A stretch of DNA of 64,000 nt from JACVRW01 sp963812915 (lineage in GTDB: Bacteria > Actinomycetota > Thermoleophilia > Solirubrobacterales > Thermoleophilaceae), in assembly GCA_963812915.1 (NCBI GenBank), contig CAWEXB010000006.1, positions 62,001 through 126,000 of the forward strand. The letters are read 5' to 3'. Under the pieces are notes generated by a model. That model ran no database searches and was not told where the DNA came from. It saw only the letters and a program-made list of their open reading frames with translations. Below are positions 1-8,047 of the stretch, piece after piece. The position numbers were made by a program, and so were the translations under genes. How positions within the stretch are numbered: position 1 is the first letter of the stretch; each line of letters begins with the position of its first letter.

Positions 1-2
1 GA

Positions 3-518
3 ACCGCCCTGGCGGCGCTCGTGCGGGGCCGGTTCGGGAGGCTGCGACTGCGGGACTTCGGCTCCTGCTCGCGCAACCCGCGCGATGGCGCCGGGCTGTT
101 CGTTTCGGCGATCGGGCCGGACCGCAATCGGGGCCAGAACGGATGGGTCTACAAGGTCGGCCGGCGCAGCGCGACCGCCGGCGCCGCCGACCCCTCGGGG
201 CCGTTTGGACGGGGCCGCCTGCGCTCCGGACAGCGCGTCACCTGGTTCTATTGCAGCCTGCGAGGTGGTGGCTGCCAGCGTACGCTCGAGGTTCAGGCGA
301 GTGCCGAGCCGGGCGGGCTGGTCGCGACCGTGCGCGGCTATGACGACGAGGGACGCGGGGTGGCCGTCGAGGGCGCGACGGTAAGCGCCGGCCGCACGAG
401 CGTGCTCACCGGCCCGGACGGCAGCGCCCGCCTGACGGTGCCGTCCGGCGCCCATCGCGTGGTCGCGACCAAGCCGGGCCTCGTGCGCTCCTTTGCCGAG
501 CTGGTTGAGGTGCCGTGA
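3..518 (+). CDS. Secreted DUF4430-domain protein, C-terminal part (5' end outside window)
   Basis: The reading frame is open from the left edge, so only the last ~171 residues are seen. The middle holds a DUF4430-like core: the motif NGWVYKVG followed by a loop, then SGQRVTWFYC. DUF4430 is the fold of the beta domain of animal transcobalamin/intrinsic factor. The last ~60 residues (GATVSAG...TGPDGSARLTVPSG) look like a CarboxypepD_reg/Ig-like extracellular domain. The stop overlaps the next gene's GTG start (GTGA), so it is cotranscribed with the ECF transporter genes. An exported ligand-binding role is inferred; the signal peptide would lie outside the window. Confidence 0.7.
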   Translation, partial: TALAALVRGRFGRLRLRDFGSCSRNPRDGAGLFVSAIGPDRNRGQNGWVYKVGRRSATAGAADPSGPFGRGRLRSGQRVTWFYCSLRGGGCQRTLEVQASAEPGGLVATVRGYDDEGRGVAVEGATVSAGRTSVLTGPDGSARLTVPSGAHRVVATKPGLVRSFAELVEVP

Positions 519-1456
519 GGCGTGCCGGCGCGCTGCTCGCTGCGCTCGCGCTCGCCGGCTGTGGGCTGGGAGCAGCCGGCTGCGGTTTCGGCGAGGGGGA
601 GGAGCGTGAGGGAGGCGCCTCGGTGCGGATCACGCGCGACTTCGGCCATTCCGAGGTGGGCGCGGTGCGGGTCGCGCGCGTGCGCGAGGACCAGACGGTG
701 ATGAGGCTGCTGCGGTCGGAGTTCGACGTCGACACCCGCTTCGGCGGCCGCTTCGTGCAGGCGATCGACGGCATCGAGGGGGAGGGCGCCGGCGGCCAGG
801 TGGACTGGTTCTTCTTCGTGAACGGGGTGGAGGCCGGGGTGGGCGCCGCGGAGTATGAGCTCTCGCCCGGCGACCGGGTGCAGTGGGACTATCGCGACTG
901 GTCGGCCGCGATGCGGGTGCCCGCGATCGTCGGCGCCTTCCCGGAGCCGTTTCTCCACGGGCTCGAGGGGCGGCGCCGGCCCGTGCGCGTGGAGTGCGAG
1001 GACGCCGACGCACAGGTTTGCGATGAGGCGAAGGAGCGGCTCGAGGGGGTGGGGGTGTCCACCGCCGGCGCGTCGCTCGGGGCGCCGGGAACGGAGACCG
1101 TCACCCGGCTCGTGGTGGCTCGCTGGCCGCGCGCTCGGATCGTGCGAGGAGCGTCCGGGCTCGAGGAGGGACCCGAGGCGACGGGTGTGTTCGCGCGCTT
1201 CGAGCCGGGTCGCCGGGCACTCGAGCTGCTCGACGAGAGCGGAGAGCCCGCGCGGCGGGTCGAGGCCGGCGACGGAGTGGGACTCGTTCTCGCCATGCGC
1301 CCACGCGACGAGGAGCTCGTGTGGCTCGTGACCGCGCTCGACGAGCGGGGCCTCGAGGCCGGCGTTCGCGCCCTGGCGGCGGACCGTCTGCGCGACGCCT
1401 TCGCCGTGGCCGTCAGGGGGCGTACCGTTGAGAAGCTGCCCCTGGCCGAGCAATGA
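515..1456 (+). CDS. DUF4430-domain lipoprotein of an ECF transporter operon
   Basis: 313 aa with an N-terminal lipoprotein signal (LAGC, with a second cysteine shortly after), so probably anchored on the outer face of the membrane. Residues ~35-140 form a DUF4430 domain: VDWFFFVNG followed by LSPGDRVQWDYRDW, the usual WxxxVNG...GD..W pattern. The remaining ~170 residues are an uncharacterised alpha/beta region. It starts with GTG overlapping the previous stop and ends overlapping the next ATG (ATGA), so translation is coupled to the T subunit. Inferred role: surface binding protein that captures the ligand for the ECF importer. Confidence 0.75.
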   Translation: MRRAGALLAALALAGCGLGAAGCGFGEGEEREGGASVRITRDFGHSEVGAVRVARVREDQTVMRLLRSEFDVDTRFGGRFVQAIDGIEGEGAGGQVDWFFFVNGVEAGVGAAEYELSPGDRVQWDYRDWSAAMRVPAIVGAFPEPFLHGLEGRRRPVRVECEDADAQVCDEAKERLEGVGVSTAGASLGAPGTETVTRLVVARWPRARIVRGASGLEEGPEATGVFARFEPGRRALELLDESGEPARRVEAGDGVGLVLAMRPRDEELVWLVTALDERGLEAGVRALAADRLRDAFAVAVRGRTVEKLPLAEQ

Positions 1457-2337
1457 CCCTCGTTCCCGTCTACCGCAGCCGTCCGAGCGCGCTGCACGCG
1501 GCGCGCGCCGGCGTGGGCCTCGCCTTCTGCTGCGCATTCGCGCTCGTCGGGGCGCTGTACCGTCATCCGCTACTGCTGGCGGGCGCGCTCGCCGGGATCG
1601 TGGCCGCCGGCGCGGCGGCGGGTGTCGGGCGGGAGGTCGGGCGCTCGCTGCGGCTCGCGCTGCCGCTCGCGTTGCTGCTCGCGGCCGTGAACGCGGTCGT
1701 CTACCAGGGCGGCGACACGCTGCTCGTGCGCGGCGGCGAGTTCCTGGGCCGGCGCTGGGACATCACGCTCGAGGCGGCCTTCGAGGGGGCCGTCAACGGC
1801 ATGCGGATCGTGGTGCTGATCGCGGCGCTGGGCGGGCTGATGTCGGCGGCCGTGGACCCCGACGAGCTGCTGAAGGCGGTCCGCCGCGTCTCGTTCCGCT
1901 CGGCCCTCACGGCTACGCTCGCCACTCGCCTCGTACCCGTGCTCGCGCGCGACGCCGGGCGCAAGAGCGATGCCGTCCGCTGCCGGCCCCATCCGCCGGG
2001 CCGGCTGGCCGTGGTGCGATCGACGCTGGCGAGTGCGCTCGACCGAGCGGTCGACGTGGCCGCGGCGCTCGAGGTTCGCGGCTACGCGCTGGCGGGCCGC
2101 CGCGCCCACCAGGGTGCGCCGTGGTCGCGTCACGACGTGCGCATCGCGGCCGCCGCGCTGGCGGTGGCCGGCCTGGCGATCGGTGGCGCCGTCGCGGGCG
2201 TCGGGCGGGCGGAGTCGTATCCCACGATCGAGCTCGCGCTGGGCCCCGCCGAGCTCGCGCTCGCGGCCGCCTTCGTGCTGCTCGGCGCCGCACCGCTGGC
2301 CGGACGCACCGCCCGTCTGGGGGTGGCCCGTGCCTGA
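1453..2337 (+). CDS. ECF transporter T component (EcfT/CbiQ family)
   Basis: 294 aa, hydrophobic with about five or six membrane segments. It belongs to the family that couples the ECF ATPases to the substrate-binding S subunit. The cytoplasmic region near residues 200-215 contains LEVRGYALAGRR, matching the conserved A-R-G coupling motif of EcfT proteins. The start overlaps the DUF4430 lipoprotein stop by 4 bp and the end overlaps the ATPase start by 8 bp. Together with the ATPase and S subunit this makes a complete dedicated (group I style) ECF importer. Confidence 0.85.
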   Translation: MTLVPVYRSRPSALHAARAGVGLAFCCAFALVGALYRHPLLLAGALAGIVAAGAAAGVGREVGRSLRLALPLALLLAAVNAVVYQGGDTLLVRGGEFLGRRWDITLEAAFEGAVNGMRIVVLIAALGGLMSAAVDPDELLKAVRRVSFRSALTATLATRLVPVLARDAGRKSDAVRCRPHPPGRLAVVRSTLASALDRAVDVAAALEVRGYALAGRRAHQGAPWSRHDVRIAAAALAVAGLAIGGAVAGVGRAESYPTIELALGPAELALAAAFVLLGAAPLAGRTARLGVARA

Positions 2338-3928
2338 GCCGATCGCCCGCGCGCGGGGGTTCTCCTACTCGTATCCCGAAGGCGGTGGCGCGTCCCTGCG
2401 CGAGCTGTCGCTGGAGCTCGAGCCGGGCACGTTCACGGTGTTGGCCGGCCTGTCGGGATCCGGCAAGTCGACCCTGCTCCGCGCGCTCTGTGGGCTGGTG
2501 CCGCACTTCCACGGCGGCGAGGTCGTCGGCGAGCTCGCGGTGGGGGGGATGGACGTACGCGAGCACGGCCCGGGCGAGCTGGCGGCGGTGTGCGGGACCG
2601 TCTTCCAGGAGCCCGAGACGCAGGTGGTGCTCGGCGGCGTGCGGGCCGAGCTCGAGCTGCCCCTCGAGCACCACGGCGAGCCGCCCGCGGCCGTGGCGCG
2701 CGCCGTGGAGGAGACGGCGATCTCGCTCGGCGTAGCCCACCTGCTCGAGCGGCGCACCGACACCCTGTCGGGCGGAGAGCTCCAGCGCGTCGCGATCGCC
2801 GCCGCGATGGTGCACGGTCCCGAGCTGCTTCTGCTCGACGAGCCGACCTCGCAGCTCGACCCGGTCGCCGGTGACGAGCTCGTCTGGCTCTTGCGGCGGC
2901 TGAACGAGGACTGGGGCACCGCCGTCGTGGTGGCCGAGCACCGCCTCGAGCGCTGCCTGCCCGCGGCGGATCGCGTCGTTGCCCTGGTCGAGGGACGCGT
3001 GGCCTGCGACGCCCCGCCTCCCGACTACCTCGCCTGGGCCGCCGACGCGGCGCCGGCGCTCGCGACCCCGGCCGCGCGGCTGTTTTCGCTCGCCGGCCTG
3101 CCGGACCGTCCGGCATCGGTGAAGGAGGCTCGGGCGGCGCTGCGAGAGGCGGGCGCGGAGCTCACGCCCTCCCCGCCGCCGGCGGCCGCTCCGCGAGCCC
3201 GGCGGAGGTGGTGGACCCGGAACGGCGGGCGTGCCGCCGCCCTCGCGATGCGCGGCGTCTGGTTTGAGATCGAGGACGGCCCGAGCGTGCTGCGCGGGAT
3301 CGACTTGGAGCTGCGCCCGGGGGAGCGGGTGGCGCTCATGGGTCGCAACGGCGCGGGCAAGAGCACGCTGCTGCGTCTGGCCAAGGGCCTCGACCGGTGC
3401 ACCCGTGGGCGTGTGGAGCGTGCCGGCGAGGTCGCGCTGCTGCTTCAGAATCCAGGCGACTTCCTGATCCACGAGCACGCCGTCGACGACGCCGGGCCCG
3501 AGGGCGTGGTCGCGGCCGGGCTGGCCGGCCGCGAGGGGGCCAACCCGCGTGATCTGTCCGGCGGCGAGCGCCAACGGCTCGCCCTCGAGGTGGTGCTCGC
3601 CGGCGGCCCGTTCGCGGCGGTGCTGCTGGACGAGCCGACGCGAGGAATGGACCGGGCCCACAAGGACCGCCTGGCCGGTCGCATCGGCGAGCTGGCGGAG
3701 GCCGGCGCCGCCGTCATGGTGGCCACCCACGACACCGAGTTCGCCGCATCGTTCGCCGAGCGGATCGTGCTGATCGGACAGGGCGCGGTGATCGGCGACG
3801 GTCCGCCCAGCGAGGTGCTCGCCGGCGGGCGCCACTTCTCGACCGAGGTGGCGCGCGTGACCGGTGGCGCCGCGCTGCGGCCCGCGGAGGGGGCGCGCCT
3901 GCTGCGGCGCGAGGAGGTGCCGGGATGA
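2330..3928 (+). CDS. ECF transporter ATPase, two fused ABC domains
   Basis: 532 aa containing two complete ABC modules. The first has Walker A GLSGSGKST, signature LSGGELQR and Walker B LLLLDEPTSQLD. The second, after a proline-rich linker, has GRNGAGKST, LSGGERQR and VLLDEPTRGMD. A fused double ATPase replaces the EcfA1/EcfA2 heterodimer and powers import through EcfT. The GTG at 2330 is chosen because it opens directly on the conserved domain (PEPIARARGFSYSYP) and overlaps the EcfT stop by 8 bp. Translation is also coupled to the downstream S subunit (ATGA at 3925). Confidence 0.9.
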   Translation: MPEPIARARGFSYSYPEGGGASLRELSLELEPGTFTVLAGLSGSGKSTLLRALCGLVPHFHGGEVVGELAVGGMDVREHGPGELAAVCGTVFQEPETQVVLGGVRAELELPLEHHGEPPAAVARAVEETAISLGVAHLLERRTDTLSGGELQRVAIAAAMVHGPELLLLDEPTSQLDPVAGDELVWLLRRLNEDWGTAVVVAEHRLERCLPAADRVVALVEGRVACDAPPPDYLAWAADAAPALATPAARLFSLAGLPDRPASVKEARAALREAGAELTPSPPPAAAPRARRRWWTRNGGRAAALAMRGVWFEIEDGPSVLRGIDLELRPGERVALMGRNGAGKSTLLRLAKGLDRCTRGRVERAGEVALLLQNPGDFLIHEHAVDDAGPEGVVAAGLAGREGANPRDLSGGERQRLALEVVLAGGPFAAVLLDEPTRGMDRAHKDRLAGRIGELAEAGAAVMVATHDTEFAASFAERIVLIGQGAVIGDGPPSEVLAGGRHFSTEVARVTGGAALRPAEGARLLRREEVPG

Positions 3929-4602
3929 GCTGGCAGGCGGCGTCGTTCGTTCTGCTCGGCCTGGCGCTGGCCGCCGGCTTCGGCTGGTACGAGCGAGACA
4001 AGCCGCCGGCGCGCGTGGTCGCACTCGTGGCCACGCTGGCGGCGCTCGCGGTGGTCGGCCGGCTCGCCTTCGCGGCGGTGCCCAACGTCAAGCCGACGAC
4101 AGACATCGTGCTGTTCGCGGGCTACGCCCTCGGCGCGGTGCCGGGCTTCGCGGTCGGCGCGGTCACGGCGGTCGTTTCGAACGTATTTCTGTCACAGGGC
4201 CCCTGGACGCCCTGGCAGATGGTCGGCTGGGGAGCGGTCGGCGTGGGCGGCGCGCTCCTCGCACTCGCCCTTCGCGGGCGCGAGCCGGGGCGGCTGCTGC
4301 TGGCGGCGATCTGCGGCGTAGCGGGGCTGGCGTTCGGCGCCTGGATGGACCTCTACCAGCTCACCCTCGCGCCGCATCAGGACCTCGACACCTATCTCGC
4401 GATCTCGGCCAGCTCCCTGCCCTACAACCTCGCCCACGCGATCGGAAACGTGGTGTTCTGCCTCCTGATCGGGCCGGTCTTCATTCGCGCCCTGCGCCGC
4501 TACCGTCGTCGCCTCGAGGTGCGGTGGGCGGCGCCGGCCGTCGCGGCCACGGCGCTGCTCGTCCTGCTTCTGGCTCTTCCGGCACCGGCGGGCGCCGCCA
4601 CG
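3925..4602 (+). CDS. ECF transporter S component (substrate-binding membrane subunit)
   Basis: About 220 residues with five or six membrane segments. It carries the S-component signatures KPTTDIVLFAGYALG and SQGPWTPWQM, typical of ECF_trnsprt family proteins. It begins with an ATG overlapping the ATPase stop. The frame has no stop after the last membrane helix but runs into a second hydrophobic segment (ALLVLLLALPAPAGAA, ~4545-4599) and then loses coding sense near 4600. There the prenyltransferase-like domain continues in the +1 frame. Either S and toroid domain are one fused membrane protein broken by a 1-base indel, or the toroid protein starts at an internal GTG (4519). Substrate unproven; cobalamin-like ligands are the guess from neighbours. 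Confidence 0.8.
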
Positions 4603-5815
4603 GTCGGCCGACCGCGCAGAGCGCTGGCTCCTGCGCGCGCAGAACGCCGACGGCGGCTTCGGCGGTGCGCCGCGCCAGGCGTCGAGCCCGCTGTTCAGCG
4701 GCTGGTCGGGCCTCGGCCTGGCAGCCGCCGGCCACAATCCGCGCGACCTGCGCCGCCCGGGAGGGCGCTCGCTGGCCGCCTACCTGACCCGAGGTGCGCG
4801 CTCGCTCAGGGACATCGGAGAGATCGAGCGGACCGTTCTGCTGGTGAGGGCGGCCGGGCTGTCGCCGCGCAGCTTCGGCGGGAAGGACCTCGTAGCCGCG
4901 ATCGAGGGCCGTCGCCAGGGCGACGGCTCGATCGCCGGCTTCGTCAGCTACACGACCTTCGGCGTGCTGGCGCTCCGCGCGGCGGGCGTCTCGGCCGGCA
5001 GGGCGACCGTCCGTTGGCTCGTCTCCGCGCAGAACGGGGACGGCGGCTTCGGAGTAGCGCCGGCCTCCGCGAGCGACAGCGACATGACCGGCGCGAGCCT
5101 GCAGGCGCTCGCCGCGGTAGGGCGGGCGCGGAGCGCGACCGCAAAGCGGGCGGTCGCCTGGCTGCGGACGAACCAGAACGACGACGGCGGCTTCGGACAG
5201 TTCCGCGGACGCAGCTCCAACGCCCAGTCGACCGCCTATGCGGTGCAGGGCCTGGTCGCGGCAAAAGCGGGCGGCGCGGCGCTCACGCGCGCGCTCGCGT
5301 ACCTGCGCGGGCTCCAGCGTCGGGACGGCAGCGTCGCGTACTCCTCGTCGAGCGGCCAGACGCCGGTCTGGGTGACGGCGCAGGCTCTGATGGCCTTGGA
5401 GCGCAAGCCGCTCCCGCTGGCCGTGGTGCCGCGCGAGCGGAGAGCTCCACGGAGGAACGAGCGACCGCCCAGGGAGGCGGCGGCGAAGCCCGAGCAGGAG
5501 TCCCCGCCGGCGCCGCCTCCGGCCCCGACAGGCGACGACCGCCGCGGCGAGAAGCCGGCCCGGGCCGACTCGGCCAAGGGTGAGCCCGTGCGGCCGATAC
5601 CGCCGCGATCCGCCGCCCCCGACTCGGAGGCCGTCCCGACGGACGGCGGCCTGCGGCTCGATCCCGCGGGAGGCGAGCCGAAGCCGGAGACGGACGGCGG
5701 CGTCGCCGGCTGGGCGATCGCGCTGGCGCTGGTGGGGCTGGTCGGCGCGCTGTTCCTGCTGCGCCGGCGGCTGCTGCCACCGAAGCTCCGCCGGCGCCCG
5801 CCCCGCCTGGAGTGA
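4601..5815 (+). CDS. Prenyltransferase/squalene-cyclase-like alpha-toroid protein, membrane anchored
   Basis: The frame runs from just after the frame break near 4600 to the stop at 5815, about 400 residues. It contains five repeats built on Q-N-x-D-G-G-F-G (RAQNADGGFG, SAQNGDGGFG, TNQNDDGGFG and weaker copies). These are diagnostic of the alpha6/alpha6 toroid shared by terpene cyclases, prenyltransferases and the alpha domain of transcobalamin. A Pro/Ala/Glu-rich linker (~5420-5690) is followed by a C-terminal membrane helix (WAIALALVGLVGALFLL) and a basic tail, so the toroid faces outside. No DXDD or QW cyclase motif is visible, which favours a binding rather than a catalytic role. The start lies in the preceding frame. 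Confidence 0.7.
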   Translation, partial: RSADRAERWLLRAQNADGGFGGAPRQASSPLFSGWSGLGLAAAGHNPRDLRRPGGRSLAAYLTRGARSLRDIGEIERTVLLVRAAGLSPRSFGGKDLVAAIEGRRQGDGSIAGFVSYTTFGVLALRAAGVSAGRATVRWLVSAQNGDGGFGVAPASASDSDMTGASLQALAAVGRARSATAKRAVAWLRTNQNDDGGFGQFRGRSSNAQSTAYAVQGLVAAKAGGAALTRALAYLRGLQRRDGSVAYSSSSGQTPVWVTAQALMALERKPLPLAVVPRERRAPRRNERPPREAAAKPEQESPPAPPPAPTGDDRRGEKPARADSAKGEPVRPIPPRSAAPDSEAVPTDGGLRLDPAGGEPKPETDGGVAGWAIALALVGLVGALFLLRRRLLPPKLRRRPPRLE

Positions 5816-5827
5816 TCAGCCGCTGAG

Positions 5828-6577
5828 ATGCGCCATCTCGCCGACAAGCTTCGCGAGATCCCGGGTGTCATCGCGGTCACGCTCGGCGGGTCGCAGTCTG
5901 CCGGAACCGCCACAGAGGACAGCGACTGGGACTTCGGTCTCTACTACCGCGGCGAGATCCGAGCCGACGACGTGCGAGCGCTCGGCTTCGAGGGGACCGT
6001 CGTGGAGCCCGGGGAATGGGGCCGCCTCGTGAACGGCGGCGCCTGGCTCACGGTGGAGGGAGAGCGAGTCGACCTCCTCTACCGCGACCTCGACTTTGTG
6101 CAGCAGTGGATTGCCGAGGCGGAAGCGGGCAGGTTCGAGCGGGATCGGGTGGAGGGTTACCTGGCCGGCATGGCGACCTACGTGCTGGTCGGAGAGCTCG
6201 CCTTGGCGGAGGTGCTGGCGGGGGAGCTGCCGCGCCCGGCTTTCCCCCAGGCGCTTCGGGACACCGCGGCTCGCCGCTGGCGGGCAAGCGCGGCGTTCTC
6301 GCTGGCCATCGCCGACACGGCCGCGGAGCGCCACGACGTCGTTTCGTGCTCGGGGCTGCTCGCCAAGGCGGCAGTGGAGGCGGCCCAGGGGGCGCTCGCC
6401 GAGCGCGGCGAGTGGGCGCTGACCGAGAAGAGGATCGTCCGGCGCGCCGAGCTCGGGGCGCGGGTGGAGGCGATCCTCGCCGCGCCCGGCGACCGGGCGT
6501 TCGAGCTCGGCCGGGCCGTAACCGCGATGCGGGCCGCACTGGGAATCGCGCGCGATCCGAAGGTCGCGGGGCGGTGA
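5828..6577 (+). CDS. Nucleotidyltransferase-fold protein
   Basis: 249 aa. Residues 18-38 carry the polymerase-beta superfamily motif GGS-x9-DSDWD, with the two metal-binding aspartates expected of small nucleotidyltransferases (aminoglycoside adenylyltransferase-like). A further acidic residue lies in the strand VDLLYRD. The C-terminal half is helical, as in ANT/kanamycin nucleotidyltransferase-type proteins. The substrate cannot be read from sequence; antibiotic modification is possible but unsupported. It starts 12 bp after the ECF operon and may be cotranscribed. Confidence 0.75.
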   Translation: MRHLADKLREIPGVIAVTLGGSQSAGTATEDSDWDFGLYYRGEIRADDVRALGFEGTVVEPGEWGRLVNGGAWLTVEGERVDLLYRDLDFVQQWIAEAEAGRFERDRVEGYLAGMATYVLVGELALAEVLAGELPRPAFPQALRDTAARRWRASAAFSLAIADTAAERHDVVSCSGLLAKAAVEAAQGALAERGEWALTEKRIVRRAELGARVEAILAAPGDRAFELGRAVTAMRAALGIARDPKVAGR

Positions 6578-6743
6578 GTATTGCGGGCCACTGAGATTCG
6601 GGAGCGGTCTCCGTCGGCCGGTCGGCTCCGCCGGCCGCTCTTGGCTGGGTAAGGAGTGCGGGCCCGGCGCGGCCCGGATCCCTCGGGGCGAGCACGAGCC
6701 ACTTCCTGTGGTCTGGAGCGCCGGGCCGGGGGCCGGATTTGAC

Positions 6744-6786
6744 GCGTTCGACCTTCTGCTGCATAAAGCCGCGAAAGGTCGAACGC
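6744..6786. repeat. 12-bp perfect inverted repeat, possible terminator
   Basis: Arms GCGTTCGACCTT (6744-6755) and AAGGTCGAACGC (6775-6786) pair perfectly around a 19-nt loop; one more pair of the three flanking bases also fits. It lies in the ~300-bp gap between the nucleotidyltransferase and the convergent lipoprotein gene. The hairpin may terminate one or both transcripts. The rest of the gap (6578-6878) holds no convincing gene. Confidence 0.5.
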
Positions 6787-6878
6787 ATCGCTCCGGCCGG
6801 GCGCCCAGGGGGAGCCCGGTCTGGCTCCGCCGCCCTCGCTGGGCGGCCAGCGCAGGCTCGCCGGCTGCCGCGTATCAC

Positions 6879-7406
6879 TCAATAGGGGGAGCCGTAGCTC
6901 GGCTCCGAGCCCGTGGACCCGGATCCGCCGCCGGTGGTGGCCGCCGCCCACTCGAAGCGCGTCCCTTCGAAGTCGTCGACGAAGCCGTCGCCGTCGAGCT
7001 GACCGGGCCCCTCCTCGGTGAAGCTGTAGAGGGGGAGCCCCTCGTAGGTGAGCTGCCGACCTCCGCCGGGGCGGTCGACCACCCCGAGGTCAAGGTCGAG
7101 GTCCGCGGATGCGGATTCCGCCTCGTTCGCCGAAGCCTCGACGGGCTTCCAGAACGAGGTGCAGGCGCCGGTGCAACGAATCTCTCCGTTCTCCACCTCG
7201 GCGGTGTAGAGCGTTCGGCCCTCGGAATCGGCCAGGACGTTGGTGTCGTTCACGTCCTCGACCGAGACTAGGCTCGCTCCGGCGCCCGAGTCCGCGGCGG
7301 TTGCATTTCCGTTGTCATCGCTGTCGCCGCCGCAAGCGGCAAGCACGAGCGCCGCGGCCCCGACCGCGAGGGCGACGGTCAATAGAGATCTGATTGAGAG
7401 TTTCAT
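6879..7406 (-). CDS. Secreted-repeat lipoprotein (COG4315/Lipoprotein_15 family)
   Basis: 175 aa with a lipoprotein signal peptide ending LVLAACGG. A Ser/Thr/Gly/Asp-rich linker follows, then two copies of the 'secreted repeat of unknown function' (NVLADSEGRTLYTAE...CTGACTSFWKPV and a diverged second copy ending YEGLPLYSFTEE). The family is extracytoplasmic with no proven function. It is divergent from an ECF sigma/anti-sigma pair, an arrangement in which the surface protein is often a regulon member. That link is inference. Confidence 0.8.
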   Translation of the reverse strand: MKLSIRSLLTVALAVGAAALVLAACGGDSDDNGNATAADSGAGASLVSVEDVNDTNVLADSEGRTLYTAEVENGEIRCTGACTSFWKPVEASANEAESASADLDLDLGVVDRPGGGRQLTYEGLPLYSFTEEGPGQLDGDGFVDDFEGTRFEWAAATTGGGSGSTGSEPSYGSPY

Positions 7407-7479
7407 GGCCTTAACTACGAGGGGAGTGGTGTGACGGGATTGCCCAATCCCTCCGCCGGGCCGCGCCCGTATAGAGGGT

Positions 7480-8047
7480 GTGGTGTCTTCAGCTCTTTCG
7501 GATGAGGCCCTGTTGTCCGGTCTTGCGGCCGGCGACGCCGACGGCCGCCACGGCCTTCACCCGCCGCTTCCAGGCGCGCGTCTATGGCCTGGTGGTGACG
7601 ATCGTCCGCGACGAGGGCACCGCCGAGGACGTGGCTCAGGAGACCTTCGTGCGAGCGTGGAAGCACGCTCGGACCTACGATCCGCGTCGCGGCCGGGTCT
7701 CCACCTGGCTCTTGACGATCGCCCGCAACCTTGCGATCGACGTCATCCGGGTGAAGTCGGCGGAGCCGCTCGACCCGGACCTGGTGGTGAGCAGGCTTCA
7801 GCAGGCGGGTGTCGCCGCCGGTCCCGCGGACCAGGGCGCCCCGCCGGACGAGCGCGAGCGGGTGCGCGCCGCGATAGCCCAGCTGCCGACGGAGCAGCGG
7901 CGCGCCTTGTTTCTCGCCGCCTACCTCGGCCGGACGGCCCAGGAAATCGGCGAGCTGGAGGGCATCCCGCTGGGCACCGCGAAGACCCGAATCCGGTCCG
8001 CGATGCTGAAGCTGCGCGACTCTTTGGAGAGCAAGAATGAGGTGTGA
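7480..8047 (+). CDS. ECF sigma factor, SigK-like (frame break near 7540)
   Basis: About 188 aa after repair. The N-terminus (VVSSALSDEALLSGLAAGDAD, from GTG 7480 or 7483) is in one frame. The rest continues in the +1 frame with region 2 (AFTRRFQARVYGLVVTIV, AEDVAQETFVRAWK) and region 4 (IAQLPTEQRRALFLAAYLG, TAKTRIRSAMLKLRD). Removing one G from the GACGGCC run at ~7540 restores a normal ECF sigma. It overlaps the anti-sigma start by 11 bp. Likely regulated by that zinc-finger anti-sigma, and perhaps controls the divergent lipoprotein. The break may be an assembly indel. Confidence 0.8.

Noticed and set aside
1913..4024. Minus-strand open frame of ~700 codons
   Set aside because: Antisense to the ECF T, ATPase and S genes; low-complexity Arg/Gly/Pro composition.
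7436..7451. Short inverted repeat GGGATT-GCCC-AATCCC between lipoprotein and sigma genes
   Set aside because: Only 6-bp arms; not strong enough to call an operator.
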